Assembly: GCA_025963775.1 (NCBI GenBank)
Contig: JAOQAD010000005.1
Location: 1-35,565, forward strand
DNA length: 35,565 nt
From: Bacteroidota bacterium
GTDB taxonomy: Bacteria; Bacteroidota; Bacteroidia; 2-12-FULL-35-15
Direction: 5' to 3'
Shown: positions 1-9,100 of the stretch, piece by piece
How the letters are laid out: every line of letters begins with the position of its first letter
Position numbering within the stretch: position 1 is the stretch's first letter
The notes under the pieces: model-generated
Seen by the model: the letters and a program-made list of their open reading frames with translations, nothing else
Databases searched by the model: none
What the model was told of the DNA's origin: nothing
Made by a program: the position numbers and the translations under genes

Positions 1-2
1 AC

Positions 3-3000
3 GTTGCCTGCTTTGGCGGATCAAACGGAACAATCGACTTAACGCCTACCGGCGGAACACCTGGGTACACCTATAACTGGGGCGGTGGTATTACTACACA
101 GGACAGAACAGGACTTGCTGCAGGAACTTACACCGTGATCATCACCGATGCAAACGGATGTACAGGTACTGTGAATACAACAGTAACTCAGCCGACCTCA
201 CCTGTTTCTGGAACAACAGTGGTGACCAACGTTTCCTGCTTCGGCGGATCAAACGGATCCATCAATTTAACACCTAATGGCGGAAGCGGCGGGTATACAT
301 TTAACTGGCTGCCATCAGGCCCTACTACGGAAGACCGCACAGGACTGGCTTCAGGAACTTATACCGTTCAGATCACCGATGTAAACGGATGTACAGGTAC
401 TGTAAATGCTACAGTTACACAACCAACTTCTCCTGTTTCAGGAACAACAGTTGTAACCAATGTTTCCTGCTTCGGCGGATCAAACGGCTCTATCAACTTA
501 ACACCTAATGGCGGAAGAGGCGGATATACATTTAACTGGCTGCCATCAGGCCCTACAACGGAAGACCGTACCGGATTAGCAGCAGGAACTTATACCGTTC
601 AGATCACCGATGCAAACGGATGTACAGGCACTGTAAATGCGACAGTAACTCAGCCGGCTTCACCTGTTTCAGGAACAACGGTTGTAACAAACGTTGCCTG
701 CTTCGGCGGGTCAAACGGAACGATCAACTTAACACCGGCAGGCGGAACTCCGGGATATACCTTTAACTGGGGCAGTGGAATCACTACAGAAGACCGCACA
801 GGGCTTACTGCAGGAACTTACACTGTAATTATTACGGATGCAAACGGATGTACAGGGACTGTGAATGCAACAGTAACTCAGCCACCGGCGATCGTTGTTA
901 CTCCTGCTTCACAAACCAATGTTGCATGCAACGGAGGCTCGAACGGAGCTGCTTCGGTAACTGCTACAGGCGGAACAGGTACATTAACATACAACTGGAC
1001 ACCGGGAAATCCGACAGGTGACGGAACAAACAGCGTTACCGGCTTAACAGCAGGAACATGGACCGTTACTGTAACCGATGGAAACGGATGTACTGCAACT
1101 GCAACATTTAACATCACGCAGCCCCCTGCCATCACGGTAACTGTTATTCAAACAAACGTGAGCTGCAATGGAGTTTGCAACGGAAGCGCAACGGTAACAC
1201 CAACAGGCGGAACACCGGCATATACTTACGCATGGGTTCCAACAGGCGGAACGGGAGCTACTGCAACAGGATTATGTGCAGGCACCTATACCGTTACTAT
1301 TACTGATGCAAACGGATGTATCAAAACACAGACAGTGACCATTACACAGCCGCCTGCGATCACAGCTACAATTACACAAGCAAATGTAACATGCAACGGT
1401 GCCTGCAACGGAAGCGCAACAGTAACACCAACAGGAGGAACTCCGGGTTATACTTATTCATGGTCGCCTTCAGGCGGAACAGGAGCAACTGCAACAGGAT
1501 TGTGTGCAGGAACATATACTGTTACCATCACTGATGCAAACGGATGTACTCGTACACAAACAGTGACGATCACGCAGCCACCTGCGATCACAACAACGGT
1601 GACACAAACAAATGCTACCTGCAACGGTGCATGTAACGGAAGCGCAACGGTAACACCAACAGGCGGAACACCGGGGTATGCTTATACATGGGCACCGGCA
1701 GGCGGAACAGCTGCAACTGCAACAGGATTATGTGCAGGAACCTATACAGCTACCATCACTGATGCAAACGGATGTACCCATACACAAACAGTAACGATCA
1801 CGCAGCCTCCTGCATTAACAGCAGGCTCAACGGCCACCTCTATCCTTTGTAACGGCGGAACAGCTGTTGTAACTGTAACAGGAACAGGCGGAACAGCTCC
1901 ATACACAGGTACAGGCAACTTCACTGTAAACGCAGGAACGTATACGTATACTGTAACGGATGCAAACGGATGTACGGCAACAACAACGATCACTGTGACT
2001 CAGCCGGCAGCACTTATGGCAATGTCATCAGCTACTACAATTCTTTGTAACGGCGGAACAGCAGATGTAACAGTAAGCGCAATGGATGGAACAGCACCTT
2101 ATACAGGTACAGGAACATTCCCTGTAAGCGCTGGAACATACACCTACACGGTAACCGATGCAAACGGATGTACGGCAACAACAACGATCACTGTGACACA
2201 GCCGGCAACGCTTATGGCAATGTCATCAGCCACCACAATTCTTTGTAACGGCGGAACAGCAGATGTAACAGTAAGCGCAATGGATGGAACAGCACCTTAT
2301 ACAGGTACAGGAACATTCCCTGTAAGTGCAGGAACATACACCTACACGGTAACTGATGCAAACGGATGTACAGCAACAACAACGATCACTGTGACTCAGC
2401 CGGCAACGCTTATGGCAATGTCATCAGCCACTACAATTCTTTGTAACGGCGGAACAGCGGATGTAACAGTAAGTGCAATGGATGGAACAGGCCCTTATAC
2501 AGGTACCGGAACATTCCCTGTAAGCGCTGGAACATACACCTACACGGTAACAGATGCAAACGGATGTACGGCAACAACAACGATCACTGTTGGAGAGCCT
2601 TCAGCAATTACTTCCTCCACAACTTCCACTAACTCGAACTGCGGCGCTGCCACAGGATCGGCGACAGTGACAGCAAGCGGCGGAACAGGAACACTGGCTT
2701 ACCTCTGGTCGAGCGGCGGAACTGCAGCTACAGAAACAGGGCTTACTGCCGGATCATACACGGTTACGATCACAGATGGCAATGGCTGTACGGCAACTGA
2801 TATTGCAAGCGTATCCGACATCGGTGCACCGGTAGTGACAAGCACTTCTGTTGATGCATCCTGCAACGGGGCAAGCGACGGATCAATTGACAATACAGTT
2901 ACAGGCGGTGTGGGCAGCTACACTTACCTCTGGAGCAACAGCGCAGTAACGGAAGACATCAACGCACTCACTGCAGGCACTTACACGTACTCAGTGACTG

Positions 3001-3518
3001 ACGGTGCAGGCTGCGAGGCAACAGGCTCTGTAACCATTATGGAACCGAATGCGATCGATGTAACAACAACACTTGCAAGCGGAACAATTACAGCGAACAA
3101 TGCAACAGCAACATCTTACCAGTGGATCGACTGCGGAACAAGCACAGCGATCGCAGGTGAAACCAACCAGAGCTTCACAGCACTGGCGGATGGAAGCTAC
3201 GCGGTAATTGTCAGCGAAGGAGCCTGCTCGGATACTTCAGCTTGTGTGGCCATCACAGGAACAGGAGTTGACAAGCTGTCGAACGTTCAGCAGCTGAGCA
3301 TTTACCCGAACCCGAACAACGGCGTGTTTACGATCAAAGCAACTGTTAAAGGAAGCTACAGGATCGTGAATGAGCTCGGACAAAGCGTGTACATGGTAGA
3401 GCTGAATGCTGAGAACAATTACAGCATGAGCATCGACGGATTAAGCAACGGTGTTTACTTCATCACAGGTTACAACAACAAACAGGTGGTACAACAGAAG
3501 ATCGTGGTAACACACTAA
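3..3518 (+). CDS. SprB-repeat surface adhesin with T9SS sorting domain (5' end outside window)
   Basis: The frame is open from base 3, so the true start and signal peptide lie left of the window. About 1171 residues are visible. Roughly 14 SprB-type repeats of 66-77 residues follow one another, with the pattern CNG..NG....GGT..YTY.W, then TGL.AGTYTVT(I/V)TDANGCT, then a TQP linker. A more diverged Ig-like unit follows, and the last ~80 residues carry a T9SS type A sorting domain (SIYPNPNNGVF, then NGVYFITG). Known: SprB of Flavobacterium is a mobile gliding adhesin carried along the surface, and these repeats are common in secreted Bacteroidota proteins. Inferred: a T9SS-exported, surface-attached adhesin. 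No partner gliding genes are in view, so a motility role is not shown. Several repeats are nearly identical in DNA. Confidence 0.93.
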   Translation, partial: VACFGGSNGTIDLTPTGGTPGYTYNWGGGITTQDRTGLAAGTYTVIITDANGCTGTVNTTVTQPTSPVSGTTVVTNVSCFGGSNGSINLTPNGGSGGYTFNWLPSGPTTEDRTGLASGTYTVQITDVNGCTGTVNATVTQPTSPVSGTTVVTNVSCFGGSNGSINLTPNGGRGGYTFNWLPSGPTTEDRTGLAAGTYTVQITDANGCTGTVNATVTQPASPVSGTTVVTNVACFGGSNGTINLTPAGGTPGYTFNWGSGITTEDRTGLTAGTYTVIITDANGCTGTVNATVTQPPAIVVTPASQTNVACNGGSNGAASVTATGGTGTLTYNWTPGNPTGDGTNSVTGLTAGTWTVTVTDGNGCTATATFNITQPPAITVTVIQTNVSCNGVCNGSATVTPTGGTPAYTYAWVPTGGTGATATGLCAGTYTVTITDANGCIKTQTVTITQPPAITATITQANVTCNGACNGSATVTPTGGTPGYTYSWSPSGGTGATATGLCAGTYTVTITDANGCTRTQTVTITQPPAITTTVTQTNATCNGACNGSATVTPTGGTPGYAYTWAPAGGTAATATGLCAGTYTATITDANGCTHTQTVTITQPPALTAGSTATSILCNGGTAVVTVTGTGGTAPYTGTGNFTVNAGTYTYTVTDANGCTATTTITVTQPAALMAMSSATTILCNGGTADVTVSAMDGTAPYTGTGTFPVSAGTYTYTVTDANGCTATTTITVTQPATLMAMSSATTILCNGGTADVTVSAMDGTAPYTGTGTFPVSAGTYTYTVTDANGCTATTTITVTQPATLMAMSSATTILCNGGTADVTVSAMDGTGPYTGTGTFPVSAGTYTYTVTDANGCTATTTITVGEPSAITSSTTSTNSNCGAATGSATVTASGGTGTLAYLWSSGGTAATETGLTAGSYTVTITDGNGCTATDIASVSDIGAPVVTSTSVDASCNGASDGSIDNTVTGGVGSYTYLWSNSAVTEDINALTAGTYTYSVTDGAGCEATGSVTIMEPNAIDVTTTLASGTITANNATATSYQWIDCGTSTAIAGETNQSFTALADGSYAVIVSEGACSDTSACVAITGTGVDKLSNVQQLSIYPNPNNGVFTIKATVKGSYRIVNELGQSVYMVELNAENNYSMSIDGLSNGVYFITGYNNKQVVQQKIVVTH
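13..890 (+). repeat. 231-bp tandem repeats inside the adhesin gene
   Basis: The marker CTTCGGCGG(A/G)TCAAACGG recurs with a 231-bp period (anchor positions 241, 472 and 703). A preceding copy 228 bp upstream is cut by the window edge. Each unit encodes about 77 residues of the SprB-like fold. This series is longer and more diverged than the 198-bp series further along the gene. Confidence 0.85.
2013..2592 (+). repeat. Three near-identical 198-bp tandem repeats inside the adhesin gene
   Basis: Copies begin at 2013, 2211 and 2409, each starting CTTATGGCAATGTCATCAGC, with an exact period of 198 bp (66 codons). They differ by only a few bases, so they duplicated recently or are kept alike by gene conversion. 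The third copy diverges near 2589, where the TQP linker becomes GEP. Confidence 0.9.
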
Positions 3519-3539
3519 ATAAAGGAATACCAATAAAAG

Positions 3540-3572
3540 AAAAGCCCTCCTGCATTTTGCAGGAGGGCTTTT
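3540..3572. terminator. Bidirectional rho-independent terminator
   Basis: A perfect 15-bp stem (3540-3554 with 3558-3572) closes a TTT loop and is T-rich on both sides. It lies 22 bases after the adhesin stop and 68 bases beyond the stop of the convergent S74 gene, so it can serve both. Confidence 0.92.
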
Positions 3573-3578
3573 CTTTTT

Positions 3579-3612
3579 GTCATCCCGAGCTTGCCCGAGG
3601 GATCTTATTCTG
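3579..3612 (+). repeat. Single hairpin repeat, GTCATCCCGAGC type
   Basis: This 34-base element is present again as a perfect reverse complement at 29788-29821. It starts GTCATCCC, contains ATCCC/GGGAT arms and touches the terminator. It belongs to the GTCA-ended intergenic repeats of this window. Confidence 0.85.
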
Positions 3613-3640
3613 TGCGGAAGAATTAATGACAGAACCAGTT

Positions 3641-5896
3641 TTATTTATTCGCTTCCAGCAGCATTTTTATTCTGTCAAGCTCTGCCCTCATCTCTTTATT
3701 ATCTTCCGATACCTGCTCCATTTTCAGCTTCAATGCTTCGTTCTCCGAGCTCAGCTCCTGCACAGCTTTTACAAGGGGCACAACAAATTCGGAATAACGC
3801 AGGCTGTATAATCCTTTCCCGTTTTGCGGCTTATCCACACCGCTGAAATCGTAACCGATCTTATTTGCCGCTGCTTCCACTTCCTGCGCAAGAAAGCCGC
3901 TGAAACGGATCTTTTCAATATCATATTTTCCCTTGTGTGCCGGATTTGCCTTGCCACCACTCAGCTGCAGCTCCTTCTCATAATCATAAAAATAAGTAAC
4001 AGGCCGAAGCTCCCTGATAAACGCAAGTCCCGGAACATTCTCCTCTACATTATTTTTGATCCGCGCATCCGAGTACGTTCCGAAAGCAACCTGTCCCTTG
4101 ATGCTGGTCACGTTATTATCACCGACCCACACCTGGTTGTTTGCCGTAGGATTGCAGAAGTTAAAAGGATCGGCGCCCAGCACCATGCAATTGGAAAATG
4201 TATTTTGCATGTAGGCCTGGAATCCAAGTGCCGTATTGAATTGCCCGTTACTGTTAAAATAAAGCGATTGATAGCCTACAGCAGTATTGCCATTCCCGAA
4301 TCCTCCCGTTAATGTATTGCCATCGCCTGCGATGTTGTACATGGCATTCACGCCAACAGCAGTGTTATCCGCCCCGTGAACATTCGTGAACATCGTCCAT
4401 GCTCCCAGGGCCGTATTGTGGGCTCCATCTGTATTCACAACCATCGACTGGTATCCGGCAGCAGTATTGAAGCTCCCGGAAGTATTCACTGTCAGCGCCT
4501 GGTAGCCTATTCCTGTATTCCGCACACCTGTATTTACTTTACCTGCCTGGTAGCCAAAGAAGGCCGGGCCTGCAGGATCGATGATCCCGGACTTCTGGTT
4601 GTTTGCCCTGAAGCTAAGCGCTTTGTTATCAGTAGTACCGATAAAATTAGTTGCACCGCCATCCGTTCCTGCATTGCCTGTAAGTCCCCAGCCCGAGCCA
4701 CCGCCCGCAGAAGGTGCAGAAGATATCTGCCTCCATACTGCTCCCGTTCCGCTGTACACAAAGGAACCGACACCCGCAACACCGGCAGCTACGGCAGGAA
4801 TAGTAAAGCCTGCAAACGTACAGGCATTGTCATCTTCGTTGATGATCACGAGGTATTGTCCGTCCTGCGGGCCCGTTGCAGTTGCAGCATTTGCCTGCAC
4901 GCCCACTGTTGCAGAAACCCTGAAAAGGCTTACGTTTGCGGGGATCGTAATGGTTGCTGCTGCCGCCGCAGTGGAAAAGCGTTCGGAGAATGCGCCGTTC
5001 ACATCAAGCGTTGTAACCGGAATAGTGCCGATACCCACCAGTCCTGCATTGGTGATCCTCATGCGCTCCACCAGTGGTGTTCCTGTACCGTCAAGCGTTG
5101 TATTGAAAACGATCCTGCCCGGCATATCGGTGGAAGTGCCGCCTGCTGCATCTGTTTCAAGTGAAATGCTCGCCGCCGATGTATAGCTTGCGCCGTTATA
5201 GCCTTGTGCAAAGATTCGCCCAAGCACTGTTGATGCCCCGGAAGTAGCCGTTGGTGCAGCCTGCGTGCCCTGTGCCCTTCTTAATTCAATATCGTTTGTA
5301 TTTCCAAAAGTTGTGAAGCGCGCAACGGCAGTTCCGGTCACCTGGTTCACATCCAGCTTCGCCCCTACCAGTGATGTTCCGATCGACAGCTGCCCGGAAG
5401 AGAACAGGCGCATCCGTTCAATGTTGGCTGTGCCGAATACCACATCCTTTGCATCGGTGGTTCCCATCCAGTTCTCAGCTGCGCCGAAAGTGGAAGTGCC
5501 GTAGGTTGCAGGTGTTGCAGGCTGCGTGATCCCGGTGTTTCCCAAGACCGACCAGCCGGTGCCTGATGGCGAAAGGTATGCCCAGCTGGGCGTTGTAGTG
5601 ACGCTGGTATTATAATAAAATCCCTGCACGCCATCTGTCTGGTAGACGATCATTCCCTGCGCCGCTGCAGGCAGGGTTACAATCCCCGTTCGCTGTGCGT
5701 TTGTCATCCGCGGAACAAGAAAGCCTTTGTAGCCGTTCGGGCCCGCAAATCCTGAAACCCCGTCGAGGTCGAGTATTGCCGATTGATTGGCAGCAGCGCC
5801 GCTTGCATTGATCGCGACATTCTGTGAACGCATGTCACAGATCGTGAATAGTGTGAGGAACAGCAATGCCGTTCCTTTTACCCCGGTAAAAGCCAT
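3641..5896 (-). CDS. Trimeric fibre protein with YadA-like head repeats and S74 self-cleaving chaperone domain
   Basis: This is a 751-residue protein. A hydrophobic N-terminal segment looks like a signal peptide. Residues ~25-400 are low-complexity beta structure typical of Bacteroidota 'tail fibre domain' proteins. Around ~430-580 there are repeats of the NTA.G..A type (for example NTAVGVNAMYN), as in trimeric YadA-like heads. A Peptidase_S74 (endosialidase chaperone) domain starts at SDARIKNN; Ser609 is the expected self-cleavage residue, followed by GFLAQEVE and YSEFVVPLVKAVQEL. A C-terminal coiled coil (~715-748) would hold the trimer. Known: S74 domains assemble trimeric beta-fibres and then cleave themselves off. 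No T9SS sorting domain is visible, so the export route is unclear. It has its own promoter (6031-6061) and shares the terminator at 3540-3572. Confidence 0.88.
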   Translation of the reverse strand: MAFTGVKGTALLFLTLFTICDMRSQNVAINASGAAANQSAILDLDGVSGFAGPNGYKGFLVPRMTNAQRTGIVTLPAAAQGMIVYQTDGVQGFYYNTSVTTTPSWAYLSPSGTGWSVLGNTGITQPATPATYGTSTFGAAENWMGTTDAKDVVFGTANIERMRLFSSGQLSIGTSLVGAKLDVNQVTGTAVARFTTFGNTNDIELRRAQGTQAAPTATSGASTVLGRIFAQGYNGASYTSAASISLETDAAGGTSTDMPGRIVFNTTLDGTGTPLVERMRITNAGLVGIGTIPVTTLDVNGAFSERFSTAAAAATITIPANVSLFRVSATVGVQANAATATGPQDGQYLVIINEDDNACTFAGFTIPAVAAGVAGVGSFVYSGTGAVWRQISSAPSAGGGSGWGLTGNAGTDGGATNFIGTTDNKALSFRANNQKSGIIDPAGPAFFGYQAGKVNTGVRNTGIGYQALTVNTSGSFNTAAGYQSMVVNTDGAHNTALGAWTMFTNVHGADNTAVGVNAMYNIAGDGNTLTGGFGNGNTAVGYQSLYFNSNGQFNTALGFQAYMQNTFSNCMVLGADPFNFCNPTANNQVWVGDNNVTSIKGQVAFGTYSDARIKNNVEENVPGLAFIRELRPVTYFYDYEKELQLSGGKANPAHKGKYDIEKIRFSGFLAQEVEAAANKIGYDFSGVDKPQNGKGLYSLRYSEFVVPLVKAVQELSSENEALKLKMEQVSEDNKEMRAELDRIKMLLEANK

Positions 5897-6030
5897 GATG
5901 ATATGTATTGATTAATTGAGTAAGCTAATCATGAAGGACCTGCGGATCATACAGCTGGAATAATAATCTTTTAAAGGGGCAGAATCCTTTTCATTGTTCT
6001 CTGAAAAAAACAATGAATGTGTTTCAATAC

Positions 6031-6061
6031 CAAATGTAATAAAAAAGGAATCCGAAAGCAA
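6031..6061 (-). promoter_or_regulatory. Bacteroidota-type promoter for the S74 fibre gene
   Basis: On the minus strand, TTG (6059-6061), a 20-base spacer and TACATTTG (6031-6038) match the Bacteroidota pattern TTTG/TTG-N19-20-TAnnTTTG. Transcription would start near 6024, leaving a leader of about 130 bases before the ATG at 5896. Confidence 0.55.
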
Positions 6062-6076
6062 CAGGCTGAAAAACAG

Positions 6077-6109
6077 CAGGCATCGCAGTATATAATACCG
6101 CAATGCCTG
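6077..6109 (-). terminator. Rho-independent terminator of the GH26 transcript
   Basis: On the minus strand a 15-bp stem (two G-U pairs) with a 3-base loop is followed shortly by a T5 run. It starts 24 bases beyond the GH26 stop and ends just before the S74 promoter, so the two genes are separate units. Confidence 0.8.
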
Positions 6110-6133
6110 GTTTTATTGAGGAATATGAGAGGT

Positions 6134-9100
6134 TTACCTGTTCAGCAATATTTTTACATTTTCCGTGCGGCTGCCGATGCGCACCTGCAGGAAATAAACG
6201 CCGGTGGCAAGGTTGCTGTCCAGCTCGATAACGTCCTTCACACAGCCGCTGAAGCGTGTGGGCGGGGTACGGTAAACAGTTTGCCCGACAGCATTTAGCA
6301 CACGTACTTCGAGCTCTGCTTCCGTATTGTCTTCGAGGCAGAAGTCAAATGTGAACATGCCGGTGGTTGGGTTCGGGTACACGCTTACGCGGAAGAAATT
6401 ATTGATGTTCTCCGGTGAAGCAGGAGCTGCTGTTGCAAGTGATGCCACAGCATTGCCTGCAACAGGATTAATGGAGTCAGTGCTTTCGCAGTCGGCCAGC
6501 GTTACCGTAGCCAGGGCCGACCATGCAACAGAGGAGCCGTTCACGATCATCACCTGGTAGCTGCCGGGAACATCTGCTGTGTATGTATCTGCAGTAGCTC
6601 CGGGAATGTCTTCGCCATCGCGCTTCCATTGATACATGTAATCGCTGCAGGTAGTTGCATATAATTTCACATTGCCGTTCCTGCAGATCGCTGTTTTTCC
6701 GCCGGTGGTGATCCTCGCCATGAACGATGAGCTAACGCTGACCTTTGCCGGTGCCGACCATGCCGTGCATCCGCTGTTCGTGATCCGTACCTGGTAATCG
6801 CCATCCGCAGCAGCAGTATAGGATGCTTCAACGGCACCGGGGATCTCCTTTTCATCCAGGATCCACTGGTATGCAAATCCTTCAGCTGCATCTGCCCGGA
6901 GCGTAACACTTCCGCCGGGACAAAAAGTAGTACTGCTTGTTGCCCTTACTGTGGATGTGCAGGGCGCCGCAGTTGAAGCAAGACCTTCTTCATTCGTGGA
7001 ATCCGTTAATTCTGCTTCGCGTGCTTTAATTGCTTTTAATTTCAGGTTAAAGCTGATGTCGGAGCTGCTTCCACTTTGCTGGTGAATTTCCACGGCGATC
7101 ACGTTATTTCCCGCCAGCAGTGCAGCAGCGCTTACCGTGCTTGTTATGTATGCCGATTCAGCCGCTCCGTCCACATAGGTTGCTGCGGGCGTATTGTATG
7201 CGACAGTGCCGCGCGGCATGTTGCTCCTGGAGATCTCTGTGCCGTTCAGGTAAACAATAGCGCCGTCATCGCGGAGCAGGCTCAGCTCCAGCCCGGTGAT
7301 CCCGGAGATGCTGGAAAGCGTGAATTTTTTCCGGAAATAAGTGGTGATGTATTTGCTGCCGGAAGAAGGCCCGTAGCTTACTACCGTAGCTTCTCCTCCA
7401 TCGCCATATCCTAATTCAGCATTGCCTGTCTTCCAGCCGGTTTCGCTGTACGAAAGGCTTCTCCATGCAGTTCCCTGGTTGCTGCCGTTATCAAGGTATT
7501 TCCAGCTGGAGCCTGCGGTGATCAGATCTGTTGAAGTGGATGCGGCACCGCTGAACGGAATAAGCCTTGAGCCGGGAATCGGCCGCTCCATGGCGCCTCC
7601 CGGCATTTGCCAGCCAACCTCGAGATGATCGCCCATGGTTGCTTCCTTGTGCAGCGCTTCAATGTAATATTTTTGTCCTGCCACCAGGTACTTCGCAACC
7701 GATTGCTGCGAAGGATATTTTGTCCATTCGCCGGAAGCGGTCCATCCTGAAACAGAAGCGATCTTCGTTTTGTTTGCAGGAAGGTCATTCGTGCTCAGCC
7801 ACAATTCGCTGTTATCATCACTCGAGATCCAGAAAATATAATTTCCTGTAACGGGCGGACAAACATATCCCCTGATGCGCTGCCCGTAATTGTCAGCAAC
7901 ATTTTCCGGCGCTTTGAACACGCTGAGCGTGCCGGAGGCCGATGGCGCTGCATTAACAGGAATATCAGAAATGAGATATCCGTTCACTCCATACCACACA
8001 TCGCGTGAGATGCTTCCTGTACCGCTGCAGGTGGATGAAGGCGCTGACATAAAATAATAGTTATCGGCCCAGATGTTATCGGTAAGCGACTGCACCGAAC
8101 CTGCTGATGAATTCAGGAACCAGTTCTGGTCGGGCGCGGCATCAAAGAAAAGCAGTGCGCGCACCTTGTGATAATCGGCCTGCAGCTCTTTGTCCATTTG
8201 TGCAAACCATGCTCCTTTACTTTGGGAAGAAGCATTCTCGCTGCCCATGCGCTCACGGCAGCCGACTTCGCATATATACAATGGCTTGCCCGGAAAATAT
8301 TTCGTGAGGTAATAATAGGTCTCCGTAGTTTGCCACCTGAAGGAGCGCCACCACGGAAGTTCAGTGGGATAATGATTGTTGTAAATATCCGTTGCGATGA
8401 TGTCAACATACGAATTACCGGGATATGCAGGCACAACCCAGTTGTAGGATTTGTATGGAAAATAATCGGAGTTCACACACCACATCCATTTTACTTTTGT
8501 TACGCCCCTTGCCCTGAACCTGTCCACCACGTGCCTGTATGCGGCCACATACCTCGCGGGGTCCTGCCCGTTGTGCGTGATCGACCATGGATACCAGTCG
8601 CCTTCAAACTCGTGCATGAAGCGGATGATGACCGTATCCGTGTAGGTCTTTACTTTGTTTGCGAAATTATCGAGGTATGCATCGTAATCGCCATTGATGA
8701 TATTGTTCAATCGGGGCTGCACGGGGTCAAGCCGCGAATAGCCCTGGAACATCGGCTCCCAGGTGATCACGGGCCGGTAGCCATTATTGAGAAGTGTCTG
8801 GATCTCGTTGCCGGGAAGCTCGTTGGCAACGTGGCCTCCGTCTTTCGCAAAATCCAGGAAAAAATTCACATACTTTAATTTCTTTCCCGGTGAAGATGGA
8901 AAATAGGATTCAACCTGCCCGGGAATCAGGTATTCCTGCCCTCTTGGGTTGTTATGAAAAGCACCAAGCAGGCAATAGTCGTTCGCATTTTTAGGCGGAA
9001 GCTCGAAAACAGTGGCACCATGCGGCATCGGGCCTTCTGAAAAATTGATCATATCAATATAGAACACCGGGCTGCTCAAACCGGGGTTGCTGCGCGTAAA

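Noticed and set aside
190..2600. Regular repeats that could be taken for a CRISPR array
   Set aside because: The periods are 231 and 198 bp, in frame, and encode SprB-like modules. There are no short repeats with unique spacers and no cas genes.
4376..5164. 262-codon frame on the plus strand inside the S74 gene
   Set aside because: It is antisense to a clearly real protein, is rich in Cys, Arg and His as expected for shadow frames, and has no domain or start signal.
3641..5896. Prophage remnant suggested by the S74 tail-fibre domain
   Set aside because: No capsid, terminase, integrase or lysis genes are near, and the gene has a signal-like N-terminus and its own Bacteroidota promoter.
5912..6103. 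63-codon minus-strand frame with a hydrophobic start, between the S74 and GH26 genes
   Set aside because: Its ATG lies in the GH26 terminator hairpin and upstream of the S74 promoter, so the promoter would cut it in two. It has no recognisable family.
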